Source: Intrasporangiaceae bacterium
Lineage (GTDB): Bacteria; Actinomycetota; Actinomycetes; Actinomycetales; Dermatophilaceae
Assembly (NCBI GenBank): GCA_021324575.1
Contig: JAJPIW010000074.1
Location: 1 to 64,000, forward strand
DNA: 64,000 bases
Direction: 5' to 3'
The notes under the pieces are model-generated. The model saw nothing but the letters and a program-made list of their open reading frames with translations. It searched no databases and was not told the origin of the DNA. Positions 43,453-52,435 of the stretch are shown piece after piece; within the stretch, counting starts at the first letter, position 1, and the number at the start of each line of letters is the position of its first letter. The position numbers and the translations under genes were made by a program.

Positions 43453-44895
43453 TCAGAACTGGAAGTAGAGGAAGGGACTGAAGGTTCCGGCGACGGCGAC
43501 GATGGCGGCATAGGGAGCGAGCGCGTATGCCGTTCCACGTACCGCCAACCGGACGCGCGGACTGGTCCGCTGAAGGCCGTCGATGACCTGGCCGGTGGCC
43601 CAGGTGGCCGGCAACAGCGCGGTGAGCAGGAGGATCACGAGCAGCACGAGCCGATGGGGCGTGAGCAGCATGGCGACGTCGGGGTCGAGATGCCACGAAC
43701 CCGTCGGGCGAACCATCGCGGTGATCATGTGGCCGGCTTCGGTCAGCGTCTTGGCCCGGAACAGCACCCAGCCGAAGATCACGATGAGGAGCGTGAGACC
43801 TCGCCGGAGCCACACGAAGCCCTCGGCCCTGGCGATGCCCGTCGCGCGCTCGAGGGTCAACCACGCACCGTGGTAGATCCCCCAGAGGACGAAGGTCCAG
43901 GCCGCCCCGTGCCAAAGACCGGTCGTGAGGAACACGATACCCAGGTTCCTGTAGGTGGCGACCGTGCCGTGCCGGTTGCCGCCGAGGGGGACGTAGAGGT
44001 AGTCGCGGAACCATCGTGACAGCGACATGTGCCACCGCCGCCAGAAGTCGGTTATCGACACAGCGGAGTACGGACGGTTGAAGTTCTCGGGCAGACGCAG
44101 CCCGAACATGGCACCCAGCCCGATGGCCATGTCGCTGTACCCGGAGAAGTCGAAGTAGATCTGGGCGGTGTAAGCCAACGCTCCGATCCAGGCCGTCGTC
44201 GTCGAGGGGTGATCCACGGCAAACGCGGCATCGGCCACGCGGGCGATCGAGTCCGCGATGGCAACCTTCTTGAACAACCCCCAGGCAAAGCGCGGAAAAC
44301 CGTTGATGAAGTCGGCAACCTTGTCGTGCTTCTGCTGCTGCAGCTGGTCGGCGATCTCGTGGTAGCGGACGATGGGGCCGGCGATGAGTTGGGGGAACAT
44401 GGCGATGTAGGTCATGAACGTCAACGGGTTCCGCATCGGTGGCCGCGATGCCCGGTGCACGTCGATGACATAGCTCAAATGGTGAAAGGTGAAGAACGAG
44501 ATGCCGATGGGCAGCGCCAGCGAGACCACTCTGGTATCGCCCAGACCCAGGTTGCGCGAGAGCGAGTCCACGATGTGCGAAGCGAATCCCGCGTACTTCC
44601 ACAGGGCCAGGACGCCGAGGTCCGCCACGACGGCACCGACCATCACTGCCGTGTCGGCCGGCCACCGACCAAGAGAGCGCGGGTTCTCCTTGAGACGTCC
44701 GATGAGCAGCCCTGCGCCATAGTTGACGACCATCACGCCCAACAGCAGAAAGACGAACTGCTTGCCGCCCAGGGCGTAGAACGCCAACGACGAGACTGCG
44801 AGCACTCCGTTGCGTGCCTGGTGTGGGAGCACCCAGTGCAGCATCAGGACAGCTGGCAGGAAGTACCAGATGAAGACGGGGGCGGCGAACGACAC
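43453..44895 (-). CDS. MBOAT family O-acyltransferase (AlgI-like)
   Basis: A 480-residue membrane-bound O-acyltransferase with about 11 hydrophobic helices. Family landmarks are VSLALPIGISFFTFHHLSYV, YIAMFPQLIAGPIVRYHEI, FWRRWHMSLSRWFRDYLYVP and TTGLWHGAAWTFVLWGIYHG, the last with the catalytic His. It moves acetyl groups across the membrane for addition to a surface glycan by the AlgJ-like partner. The start is GTG 44895. With the next gene it forms a two-gene cassette inserted between clpP2 and clpX. Confidence 0.93.
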   Translation of the reverse strand: MSFAAPVFIWYFLPAVLMLHWVLPHQARNGVLAVSSLAFYALGGKQFVFLLLGVMVVNYGAGLLIGRLKENPRSLGRWPADTAVMVGAVVADLGVLALWKYAGFASHIVDSLSRNLGLGDTRVVSLALPIGISFFTFHHLSYVIDVHRASRPPMRNPLTFMTYIAMFPQLIAGPIVRYHEIADQLQQQKHDKVADFINGFPRFAWGLFKKVAIADSIARVADAAFAVDHPSTTTAWIGALAYTAQIYFDFSGYSDMAIGLGAMFGLRLPENFNRPYSAVSITDFWRRWHMSLSRWFRDYLYVPLGGNRHGTVATYRNLGIVFLTTGLWHGAAWTFVLWGIYHGAWLTLERATGIARAEGFVWLRRGLTLLIVIFGWVLFRAKTLTEAGHMITAMVRPTGSWHLDPDVAMLLTPHRLVLLVILLLTALLPATWATGQVIDGLQRTSPRVRLAVRGTAYALAPYAAIVAVAGTFSPFLYFQF

Positions 44896-44969
44896 GACGT
44901 CCTTATGGGCGAGATGGACCAGGGCCGCGGCCTAGCGTAATTCGGTCCGCCAGATGGCTGCGGCAGGCG

Positions 44970-45065
44970 CGCAGCACTCACGAGTCCGCCGGTTGCCAGC
45001 AAGAGCACGAACCCCAGACGTGCGTATGCCGCCCGCCCGGGTGGGCGGACGGCATACGCAGTCGA
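44970..45065 (-). repeat. Diverged direct repeat, copy 2 (truncated 5' end of the CSC-motif gene)
   Basis: Read on the minus strand, this encodes YAVRPPGRAAYARLGFVLLL and ATGGLVSA, matching YAVRSAGRAAYVRLGLVLLL and ALGGLVSA of the intact gene at 41864-42277, then loses similarity just before the CSC motif. It is a remnant with no complete gene. See copy 1 at 42170-42265 for the alignment. Confidence 0.8.
45022..45059 (-). terminator. Hairpin built from GCGTATGCCG arms, after clpP2
   Basis: Arms of 17 bases with one T/G mismatch surround a four-base loop, and the outer ten bases are GCGTATGCCG/CGGCATACGC. It lies 28 bases past the clpP2 stop, so it probably ends the clpP message. No U-run follows, as is usual in actinobacteria. 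A matching hairpin is found at 42222-42259. Confidence 0.7.
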
Positions 45066-45086
45066 TCGGCTCCGAGGGAGGCCGGC

Positions 45087-45758
45087 TCAGGCTTCGGCAG
45101 AGGCCTTGCGGGACGCGAGGACCTCGTCGATCAGGCCGTACTCCTTGGCTTGGGCGGCCGAGAGGATCTTGTCGCGCTCGATGTCCACGCGGACCTGGTC
45201 GGGCGTGCGGCCGGAGTGCTGGGCGATGGTGTCCTCGAGCCAGGTGCGCATCCGGAAGATCTCGTTGGCCTGGATCTCCACGTCGCTGGCCTGACCGCCG
45301 CCGCCCTCGACCGCCGGCTGGTGGATGAGGATGCGGGAGTTGGGCAGGGCGAACCGCTTGCCCTGCGCGCCGGCACCGAGGAGCACGGCCGCCGCCGAGG
45401 CGGCCTGGCCGATGACGAAGGTCTGCACGTCGGGCCGGATGTACTGCATCGTGTCGTAGATCGCCGTCATCGCGGTGAACGAGCCACCGGGCGAGTTGAT
45501 GTACATGAGGATGTCGCGGTCGGGGTCCTGGGACTCCAGCACGATGAGCTGGGCGATGACGTCGTCGGCGGACGCGTCGTCGACCTGCACGCCGAGGAAG
45601 ATGATCCGGTCCTCGAAGAGCTTGGTGTAGGGGTCGAGGCGCTTCATCCCGTAGGAGGTGCGCTCCTCGAACTGGGGCAGGATGTAGCGGCTGCTCGGGG
45701 CGGCATACGAGCCGTGCGAGCCGGGCACCATGAGGCGGCTGGTGGGGTCTGGGTTCAT
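45087..45758 (-). CDS. clpP2: ATP-dependent Clp protease proteolytic subunit ClpP2
   Basis: A 223-residue serine protease subunit. The catalytic Ser lies in GQAASAAAVLL, His in RILIHQPA, and Asp in the following helix (DIERD region). It forms mixed ClpP1P2 rings with the upstream paralogue, served by ClpX or ClpC. The ATG at 45758 gives an N-terminal extension before PSSRYILPQFEERTSYG; a later start at MVPGSHG is possible. It begins 46 bases after clpP1. Confidence 0.95.
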   Translation of the reverse strand: MNPDPTSRLMVPGSHGSYAAPSSRYILPQFEERTSYGMKRLDPYTKLFEDRIIFLGVQVDDASADDVIAQLIVLESQDPDRDILMYINSPGGSFTAMTAIYDTMQYIRPDVQTFVIGQAASAAAVLLGAGAQGKRFALPNSRILIHQPAVEGGGGQASDVEIQANEIFRMRTWLEDTIAQHSGRTPDQVRVDIERDKILSAAQAKEYGLIDEVLASRKASAEA

Positions 45759-45804
45759 GTCGTTCGTGTCTCTCTGCGCGTCGGTCGTCGTGGGAGCGGG
45801 GCGG

Positions 45805-46431
45805 TCAGTCCGCGGTGACCGGGTTGGCGGCCTTGGGGCCGGCCTGCTCGGCCTTGCTGATGACGTGGTCGACGAAGCCGTACTCCAGAGCCTGCTCGGC
45901 AGTGAACCAGCGGTCGCGGTCGGAGTCCTCGGTGATCTTCTCGACGGTCTGGCCGGTGTGGTCGGCGATCAGCTCGGCCATCTGCTTCTTCATGGCGAGC
46001 AGCAGCTCGGCCTGGATCTTGACGTCGGTGGCCGTGCCGCCGATGCCGCCGAGCGGCTGGTGCATGAGGATCCGGGCGTGCGGGGTGGCGTAGCGCTTGC
46101 CCTTGGTGCCGGCCGACAGGAGGAACTGGCCCATCGAGGCGGCCATGCCCATCGCCACGGTCGCGACGTCGTTGGGCACCCACTGCATGGTGTCGAAGAT
46201 GGCCATGCCGGCCGTCACCGAGCCGCCGGGGCTGTTGATGTAGAGCCAGATGTCGGCGTTGGGGTCCTCGGCGGCCAGCAGGAGCATCTGCGCGCAGATG
46301 GCGTTGGCGTTCTCGTCGCGGACGTCGGAGCCGAGGAAGATGATCCGCTCCTTGAGGAGTCGGTTGAAGATGTGGTCGTCGAGGCCGAGCTGGGACGAGG
46401 CTCCAGCGGCGACGGGGGTGGTGCTGCTCAC
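45805..46431 (-). CDS. clpP1: ATP-dependent Clp protease proteolytic subunit ClpP1
   Basis: A 208-residue ClpP paralogue with the catalytic Ser in [12 protein letters not shown], His in [10 protein letters not shown] and Asp in the EDSDRDRWF region. In actinobacteria ClpP1 and ClpP2 must combine for activity. GTG 46431 is preceded by AGGAGA at a good distance; longer versions of the frame lie antisense-like in the UbiA gene. The pair is one transcription unit on the minus strand. Confidence 0.95.
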   Translation of the reverse strand: MSSTTPVAAGASSQLGLDDHIFNRLLKERIIFLGSDVRDENANAICAQMLLLAAEDPNADIWLYINSPGGSVTAGMAIFDTMQWVPNDVATVAMGMAASMGQFLLSAGTKGKRYATPHARILMHQPLGGIGGTATDVKIQAELLLAMKKQMAELIADHTGQTVEKITEDSDRDRWFTAEQALEYGFVDHVISKAEQAGPKAANPVTAD

Positions 46432-46489
46432 GGCGTCTCCTGCACGGGGGTGTTCACGGGTAGCTGCTGGGTTGTTCTGCACGTGGACC

Positions 46490-47560
46490 CTAACGTCGGG
46501 TACCAGCGCTGGAATCCCGTATGCCGCCCGTGTTCGCCATGAGCGCAAGGGCCCGACCCCCTCCCGGCCGGGGTGCCGGGCCGTACGTGACCATGATCCG
46601 GGCCTGCCAGAGCAGCAAACCGGTCGTGGTGAGGAGGAAGCCGGCGGCCACCGGGGCCGAGATGCCGGCAGGCCCGGCGGACAGGGTGATGAGCAGACCG
46701 AGGAGGAGGGCGCGGCCGACGATCGCGATCGCGCTGACGATCCGCTCGTCGCGCTTGGGCCCCTCGTCGACCGCCAGCCGGCGGAGGAGCGCGACGGCGA
46801 CTGCCGCGGTCGCCGCGACCTGGAGCCGGTGGACGAGGGTCGGGTGCGGGGTGGTGAGGATGAGCAGCGACGCCCCGACGACCCACGCGACGGCGCTGAA
46901 CCGGCAGGTGGCCGCGCGCCCGTGCCGGACGATGAACGTGCGCTTGCCGAACATCGCATCACCTCGGACGTCGCGCAGGTCCTTCAGGACGATCCGGGCG
47001 ACGAACCCGATGTACAGGGCGGCGAGCAGCCCCAGGTCGGAGGCCCGCACCACACCACGCCCGATGAGCAGCCCGACGAGGTATGGGGTCGCGACGTAGC
47101 AGGCGGGCAGCGCGAGCGAGGCGACCACGCCACGGTCGGCGAGCCGGACCGGGCGGAGACAGTAGCCGAGCATCACCACGAGCGCCGCCGTCGCGATGGC
47201 GAGGACGGCGCGACGAGCCTCACCCCCGAGCCCGTATGCCGCGACGAGCTCACCGCTCCCGGCCACGACGGCCAGTACGAGCATCGCACGACGGTGCGAC
47301 CTCCCTTGCAGGAGAAGGCGGTTGGAGCCCTCCACCGTGCCGGCCAGGTTGACTCGGTCGACCCGCTCGTCGGCGAGGTCATTGACGAGTGCCGAGCAGA
47401 CGACGAACGGGACGACCACGGCCGCGGCCCGCAGCATCCCGACGTACGAGACGTCGCCGGCCGCGGCCAGGCCGCACGCGGCATACGTCAACAGCAGCAC
47501 GACCACGGGCAGCCGGAGCAGCGCGCGGGCCACCCGCAGGGCTCCCCCGAGGCGGGTCAC
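46490..47560 (-). CDS. UbiA-family prenyltransferase
   Basis: A 356-residue integral membrane protein with about eight or nine helices and both aspartate motifs of UbiA enzymes: [12 protein letters not shown] (about 50-61) and DLRDVRGD (about 186-193). These bind magnesium and the prenyl diphosphate. The aromatic or other acceptor is unknown; menaquinone-type or SCO3242-like subfamilies are possible. GTG 47560 overlaps a 51-residue membrane protein gene by four bases. The C-terminus beyond about residue 310 is variable. Confidence 0.85.
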   Translation of the reverse strand: MTRLGGALRVARALLRLPVVVLLLTYAACGLAAAGDVSYVGMLRAAAVVVPFVVCSALVNDLADERVDRVNLAGTVEGSNRLLLQGRSHRRAMLVLAVVAGSGELVAAYGLGGEARRAVLAIATAALVVMLGYCLRPVRLADRGVVASLALPACYVATPYLVGLLIGRGVVRASDLGLLAALYIGFVARIVLKDLRDVRGDAMFGKRTFIVRHGRAATCRFSAVAWVVGASLLILTTPHPTLVHRLQVAATAAVAVALLRRLAVDEGPKRDERIVSAIAIVGRALLLGLLITLSAGPAGISAPVAAGFLLTTTGLLLWQARIMVTYGPAPRPGGGRALALMANTGGIRDSSAGTRR

Positions 47561-47712
47561 TTGTTGCTCCCGTACTGGCTCATGCCCCACACGGAGAGGA
47601 CGACCAAGCCGACCATCCCGAAGACCAGAACTGCGGCCAGGACCGCGACCGCGACCGAGATCCCACGGATGACCTTGCGCTGGGCCGCGGCCCGAGCCTC
47701 CCCCTCGTCCAT
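47557..47712 (-). CDS. Small single-helix membrane protein, 51 residues
   Basis: MDEGEARAAAQRKVIRGIS is followed by a hydrophobic helix (about residues 18-43) and the tail SQYGSNK. The topology is likely N-in. Its stop overlaps the UbiA start by four bases, which supports it as a real gene despite the size. It starts 15 bases beyond the MFS stop, on the same strand. No function is recognised; a small accessory to UbiA is possible. Confidence 0.65.
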   Translation of the reverse strand: MDEGEARAAAQRKVIRGISVAVAVLAAVLVFGMVGLVVLSVWGMSQYGSNK

Positions 47713-47726
47713 CTCGAGAGAATACG

Positions 47727-48938
47727 TCAGGCCGGGCGCTGCGGCTCCCGGACAGCGGGGACGACGAGGATCGCGACCGCCAGCAGGGCGCCGACGACGA
47801 GCAGTGAGCGCAGCACGCCGAAGTGGTCGCCGAGGAAGCCGAGCAGCGGCGGCCCGGCGATGAACGCGGCATACCCGATCGTCGCCACGGTGGACATCCG
47901 CGCGGCCGCGCGGGCCGGGTCGTCGGCCGAGGCGCTCATCCCGACGGGGAAGCCGAGCGAGGCGCCGACCCCCCACACGGCGGCACCGGCATACGCGAGC
48001 CAGGTCGGGCCGAAGACGACGAGGAGCGCACCGAGGACGGCCAGCGCGAAGGTGGCACGCAGGACCAGGACCCGGCCATAGGTGTCGAGGATCCGGGTGC
48101 CGACGAGCCGGCCGATGGTCATGAAGGTGAGGAACACGGCGAAAGCGAGGACGCCGGCCCAGTGCGGCACGCCGTGGCCCTCGACGAAGGCGACCGAGAG
48201 CCAGTCGTTGGCGGTGCCCTCGGTGAAGGCGGCGGCGAGGGTGACCAGGCCGATGAGCAGGGTGCGACGCTCGAACCAGGCCGAGCGCTGCGGGCTCTCG
48301 TATGCCGGCTGCTCACCCTCGGCGGCCGGGCTCGCTTCGAGGTCGCGCGGCAGGAACAGGCGCAGCTGCCACAGGCCGAGCAGCAGGACCACCCCGCCGG
48401 TGAGCAGGAGGTGGACGAGGATCGGGACCCGGCCCCAGGACAGCCCGGCGCCGATGAACGCCGAGAGGACGGTGCCGCCGCTGAAGGCCGCGTGGTAGTG
48501 GGGCATGGTCGTGCGACCGAGGAGGCGCTCGACGGTGGCCCCCTCGAGGTTCATCGCGACGTCCCAGATCCCGACGCCCATGCCGACGAAGAAGAGCGCG
48601 CCCGCCACCACCCAGCGGGAGTGGGCGACGTTGACCCCGAGCCCGATGCCACCCATGCCGAGCAGCGCCAGGGTCATCCCGACCCGGATGGTCTGGGCGG
48701 CGCCGAGCCGGCCGGCGATCCGCCCGGAGGACGGCATGGCGACCAGCGACCCGGCCGACGCGAAGAGCAGGGTCGCGCCCAGCGCTCCGGCGGAGAGGTG
48801 CAGCTCTGCCTTGGCGTCAGCGATCCGTGAGGCCCAGGAGGCGAAGGCGATGCCGGCCAGGCCGAAGACGACGAGCACGGAGAGGTGTGAGCTGCGCAGG
48901 CGGGCCGGGGTGAAGGCGGGGGCGGCGGTCATGGTCAT
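47727..48938 (-). CDS. MFS transporter
   Basis: A 403-residue protein with 12 predicted helices and a central cytoplasmic loop (about 190-215), typical of the FucP/YbjJ-like branch of the major facilitator superfamily. ASWASRIADAK and GRTTMPHYHAAFSGGTVLS are conserved in that branch, seen in sugar or unknown-substrate exporters. It is divergent from a LacI-type regulator gene, and tandem palindromes lie between the two. The LacI protein probably represses this gene. Confidence 0.9.
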   Translation of the reverse strand: MTMTAAPAFTPARLRSSHLSVLVVFGLAGIAFASWASRIADAKAELHLSAGALGATLLFASAGSLVAMPSSGRIAGRLGAAQTIRVGMTLALLGMGGIGLGVNVAHSRWVVAGALFFVGMGVGIWDVAMNLEGATVERLLGRTTMPHYHAAFSGGTVLSAFIGAGLSWGRVPILVHLLLTGGVVLLLGLWQLRLFLPRDLEASPAAEGEQPAYESPQRSAWFERRTLLIGLVTLAAAFTEGTANDWLSVAFVEGHGVPHWAGVLAFAVFLTFMTIGRLVGTRILDTYGRVLVLRATFALAVLGALLVVFGPTWLAYAGAAVWGVGASLGFPVGMSASADDPARAAARMSTVATIGYAAFIAGPPLLGFLGDHFGVLRSLLVVGALLAVAILVVPAVREPQRPA

Positions 48939-48992
48939 GGGGTGCTTCCGGGGTGGATCGCGGGCGTGGAGCGGGTGGGTCGACGTTTGTTG

Positions 48993-49020
48993 TCGAATCG
49001 ATTCGATCGAATCGATTCGA
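48993..49020. promoter_or_regulatory. Two tandem LacI-type operators
   Basis: The perfect palindrome TCGAATCGATTCGA occurs twice end to end (48993-49006 and 49007-49020), so the 28 bases are themselves a palindrome. The site sits in the 95-base gap between the divergent MFS and LacI genes. It ends 13 bases before the LacI start codon, so self-repression of lacI and repression of the MFS gene are both likely. Confidence 0.85.
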
Positions 49021-49033
49021 CTAGTATGGTCCG

Positions 49034-50110
49034 GTGACCGACTCGCGTCAATCCGAGGGCCGGGCCACCCTTCGGGACGTGGCGCGGTCCGCCGGGGTGT
49101 CCACCTCGACGGCGTCCCTCGTCTTCAGCGGCAAGGGCCCTGTGGCGCCGGCAACGCTCGAACGGGTCCGGGCCGCGGCGGTCGCGCTCGGGTATGCCGG
49201 CCCCGACCCCCTCGCGTCGTCGCTGCGGGCGGGGCGCGCCGGCGTCGTCGGGGTGCTCGTCGAGGGCCGGCTGCGCGACGCCTTCCGCGACCCGTTCGCC
49301 GTGACCATCCTGGACGGGCTCGCGGCGGTGCTCGACACCATCCCGGTCGGGATGCTGCTGCTCGCCCAGGACATCACCGACCACGGACGCGCCGTCGCCC
49401 AGCTCTCGACGACCGCCCTGGACGCTGTCGTCTTCTCGCTGTGCGGACCGGACGACAACCCGGCGGTCGACCACCTGGCGGCGCGCGGCATACCGATGAT
49501 CGGCACCGGGGCGCCCGCCGACCCGCGCGTGACCCAGGTGCTCATCGACGAGCGCGGGGCCATCGCGACGGCCACCGACCACCTGCGCTCGCTCGGCCAC
49601 GAGCGGATCGCCATGGTCGCCATGCCGCTCTCCCCCGACCGACGGACCGGGCCGGTGTCGGAGGAGAGGTTGCGAACCGCGACGTATGCCGATGCGCGGG
49701 AGCGTGCACACGGCTTCCGTTCCGTGATGGGCGCCGACGCCCCGATCGTCGAGGTCCCCATGCCGGGGGTCGAGGAGGCCCGGGCCGCCGCCGCGTCGCT
49801 GCTCGACCTGCCGGCCGACGAGCGGCCCACCGGGATCGTGGCCCAGTCCGACCTGCTCGCGGCCGGGGTGATCCGGGCTGCCGAGGAGCGCGGCCTGTCG
49901 GTCCCGGAGGACCTGTCGGTCACCGGGTTCGACGGGATCGACCTGCCGTGGCTGGCACACACGCTGACGACCATCGACCAGCACGCGACCGCCAAGGGCA
50001 CGCGTCTCGGGGACCTCGTCGCCAGGGCCCTGACCGGCGAGCCGATCGCCGACGTCACCCTGCCCACGGCGCTGCGGATCGGTACGACGACGGCACCGCC
50101 GCACCCGTGA
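49034..50110 (+). CDS. LacI-family transcriptional regulator
   Basis: A 358-residue regulator. Residues about 10-60 are the LacI helix-turn-helix (ATLRDVARSAGVSTSTASLV) and hinge, though the hinge leucine region reads ALGYAGPDPLASSLR. Residues about 65-350 are the periplasmic-binding-like sensor domain (GLSVPEDLSVTGFDGIDLPW near the end). It probably binds the tandem TCGAATCGATTCGA palindromes just upstream and controls the divergent MFS transporter. The start is GTG 49034. The inducer is unknown, probably a sugar. Confidence 0.93.
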   Translation: MTDSRQSEGRATLRDVARSAGVSTSTASLVFSGKGPVAPATLERVRAAAVALGYAGPDPLASSLRAGRAGVVGVLVEGRLRDAFRDPFAVTILDGLAAVLDTIPVGMLLLAQDITDHGRAVAQLSTTALDAVVFSLCGPDDNPAVDHLAARGIPMIGTGAPADPRVTQVLIDERGAIATATDHLRSLGHERIAMVAMPLSPDRRTGPVSEERLRTATYADARERAHGFRSVMGADAPIVEVPMPGVEEARAAAASLLDLPADERPTGIVAQSDLLAAGVIRAAEERGLSVPEDLSVTGFDGIDLPWLAHTLTTIDQHATAKGTRLGDLVARALTGEPIADVTLPTALRIGTTTAPPHP

Positions 50111-50203
50111 CCGGTCGAACCGGCACAATGTGAGTCGGCCGTCGACGCGCGGCCGATCGCTCACGGCCGGTCGACGATGACCGATCCCTGAAGGAGGGCA
50201 CCG

Positions 50204-50620
50204 ATGGATGAGGATGCGGCTCGGGAGCGGGCCGACCGGGCGCACTACCACGTCCGGGCGCAGCAGCGCCGTCAGGAGCAGGAGTCCGCCAAGGCCCAGG
50301 TGCTCGTCGACCGGTTCGTGGAGCTGGCGACCAAGGCGGGCCTGCCGACCGAGGAGCTGACCGCCCGCCCGTGGTCCGGCAGCGGCCGCTACCGGACCGG
50401 CGTCGTCGGCTGGTACCTGCGCCGCGACCAGTCGATCGGGGTGAGCCCGGCCGGCGGCTACTACGTCCTCGTCGTGCCGCCGGAGCGCTTCGGCCGCTGG
50501 CGCAGGGTGCCGGTCGAGCCGAGCCCTCCCCCGCTGCAGGTCGGGCAGGGTGCCCGCGACGGCGAGTCCGTCGCCCTGGACGTCCTCCTGGACATGCGGC
50601 TGCAGTGGGGCTCAACCTGA
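50204..50620 (+). CDS. Conserved hypothetical protein, 138 residues
   Basis: The N-terminus is charged and probably helical (MDEDAARERADRAHYHVRAQ), followed by a compact domain with GRYRTGVVGWYLRRDQSIG and GGYYVLVVPPERFGRW. No known catalytic motif or membrane segment is seen. ATG 50204 follows AAGGAGGGC, a strong ribosome-binding site. The gene lies alone between lacI and the convergent tig gene. Function unknown. Confidence 0.75.
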   Translation: MDEDAARERADRAHYHVRAQQRRQEQESAKAQVLVDRFVELATKAGLPTEELTARPWSGSGRYRTGVVGWYLRRDQSIGVSPAGGYYVLVVPPERFGRWRRVPVEPSPPPLQVGQGARDGESVALDVLLDMRLQWGST

Positions 50621-50746
50621 GGCCAGGCTCGCCGAGCCCGCGCACAGGCGGTCGCCCGCGATGCCCACCGATCTCGCGCTCGAGCGGTCACCGCATCACC
50701 TGAGCCGCCCCCACTACTGCCTGTTGGTGGGCGCGAGCCGACATGC

Positions 50747-50787
50747 GCCGCGGCCGCGCCCTCCCGAGGGAGACGCGCGGCCGCGGC
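50747..50787. terminator. Strong hairpin terminator after tig
   Basis: Perfect 13-base arms GCCGCGGCCGCGC (50747-50759) and GCGCGGCCGCGGC (50775-50787) flank an inner CTCCC/GGGAG stem. It lies 16 bases past the tig stop and 127 bases past the end of the convergent 138-residue gene, so it can end transcription from both sides. Confidence 0.85.
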
Positions 50788-50802
50788 ATACGAGCTGTGG
50801 GA

Positions 50803-52146
50803 TCAGACCTGGGCCGCAGCGCCGTCCTCGACCTCGACCACGTCGGCGTCCTGCGCCACGTCGTCGGACTCGACCTCCGCGCCGGGCACCGACTCGTTGA
50901 GGTCGACCGGGTTGCCGTCGGTGTCGGTGACAACCGCCTTCTCCAGGACCGCGGCGAGCGCCTTGCGACGGCCGACCTCCTGGACGATCTGCGGGATCTG
51001 GCCCTGCTGGTCGATGGCCGTGGCGAACTCGTTGGGGTCCATGCCGTACTGCTGGCTGGCCATGATGAGGTACTCGATGAGCTCGCTCTGCTCGACCTTG
51101 ACCGCCTCCTGCTCGGCGATGGCGTCGAGGAGGAACTGGGTCTTCATGGCCTGGCGGGTGCTCTCCTGCACCTCGGCGCGGTGGGTGTCGTCGTCGAGCC
51201 GGTTCTCGCCCTCGAGGTGCTCGGTGACCTCGTCGTTGACGATGCCCTCGGGAACCTCGATGTCGATCGTCGCGAGGAGGTGCTCGAGGACCTTGTCGCG
51301 GGCCTGGACGCCCTGCTCGAACTTCTTGGCCTGGGCGGCCTGCTCGGCGAGGTTGTCGCGAAGCTCCGCCAGCGTGTCGAACTCCGACGCCAGCTGAGCG
51401 AAGTCGTCATCGAGCTCGGGGAGCCGACGGACCTTGACGGACTGGACGGTGACGGTGCAGTCGGCGCTCTCACCCTCGTGGTCGCCGCCAGCGAGCGGCG
51501 CGGAGAAGTCCTTGGTCTCGCCGGCGCTCATGCCGACGAGGGCCTCGTCGATCCCGTCGAGCATGTTGCCCGAGCCCACCTCGTAGGAGACGCCGGTGAC
51601 GGTGTCGATCTCCTCCTCACCGATGTGCGCGGACAGGTCGATGGAGACGAAGTCGCCGGTCTCTGCCGGGCGCTCGACACCGACGAGGGTGCCGAAGCGG
51701 GTCTGGAGGTCGGTGAGGCGCTCCTCGATGTCGGCGTCCGAAGCCGCCGCCGCGTCGACCTGGACGGCGATGCCGGCGAGGTCGGGCAGGGCGATCGTCG
51801 GGCGGACGTCGGTCTCGACGGTGAAGACGAGCTGCTGGCCGGCCTCGACCGGCACCTCGGTCACGTCGACCTCCGGGCGGCCGATGGCGCGCACCTCGTT
51901 GTCCTCGACGGCCTGGCCGAAGAACTGGGGCAGCGCCTCGTTGACGGCCTCCTGGATGACCGCGCCGCGGCCCACGCGCTGGTCGATGATCCGGGCGGGG
52001 ACCTTGCCCTTGCGGAACCCGGGGACCTGGGTCTGGCTGCCGATGGTCGCGTATGCCGCGTCCAGGCTCGGCTTGAGCTCCTCGAACGGGACCTCGACGG
52101 TCAGCTTGACCCGGGTCGGGTTGAGGGTCTCGACGGCGCTCTTCAC
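50803..52146 (-). CDS. tig: Trigger factor (ribosome-associated chaperone)
   Basis: A 447-residue protein. The ribosome-binding domain carries VPGFRKGKVPARII (residues about 43-56), with the GFRxGKxP signature. The PPIase-like domain spans about 155-240 (VSIDLSAHIGEEE). The C-terminal helical arms hold QYGMDPNEF. An acidic tail (about 425-447) is typical of actinobacterial trigger factors. GTG 52146 is preferred because the family N-terminus starts there. tig normally neighbours clpP1, clpP2 and clpX; here 4.4 kb of other genes lie between. Confidence 0.95.
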   Translation of the reverse strand: MKSAVETLNPTRVKLTVEVPFEELKPSLDAAYATIGSQTQVPGFRKGKVPARIIDQRVGRGAVIQEAVNEALPQFFGQAVEDNEVRAIGRPEVDVTEVPVEAGQQLVFTVETDVRPTIALPDLAGIAVQVDAAAASDADIEERLTDLQTRFGTLVGVERPAETGDFVSIDLSAHIGEEEIDTVTGVSYEVGSGNMLDGIDEALVGMSAGETKDFSAPLAGGDHEGESADCTVTVQSVKVRRLPELDDDFAQLASEFDTLAELRDNLAEQAAQAKKFEQGVQARDKVLEHLLATIDIEVPEGIVNDEVTEHLEGENRLDDDTHRAEVQESTRQAMKTQFLLDAIAEQEAVKVEQSELIEYLIMASQQYGMDPNEFATAIDQQGQIPQIVQEVGRRKALAAVLEKAVVTDTDGNPVDLNESVPGAEVESDDVAQDADVVEVEDGAAAQV

Positions 52147-52435
52147 TGCAGGCACTCCAAGGGAAGGGAAGGTGGGGATGTCGCCGCTCATGGTAGCCGC
52201 CGCGGGCCGCGGGCCCGAATCGTCCGGGATGGCCGACGATCCGGCTCGCGAGCGCGAACGGACCGTCGACACCCATGACGAATGTCATGCATTTCGGTCA
52301 AGTTTTCGTCAGCGTTCCGTCATTCTTTCCCCAACTTCGACTCTCGAAGGTTGCTGAGAGCCCATCGCTGGGTTACCGACCGGTTGAGTTGCCGCGTGGC
52401 AACCCCGCCGCACCCCCTGCAATGGAAGGACCTTC

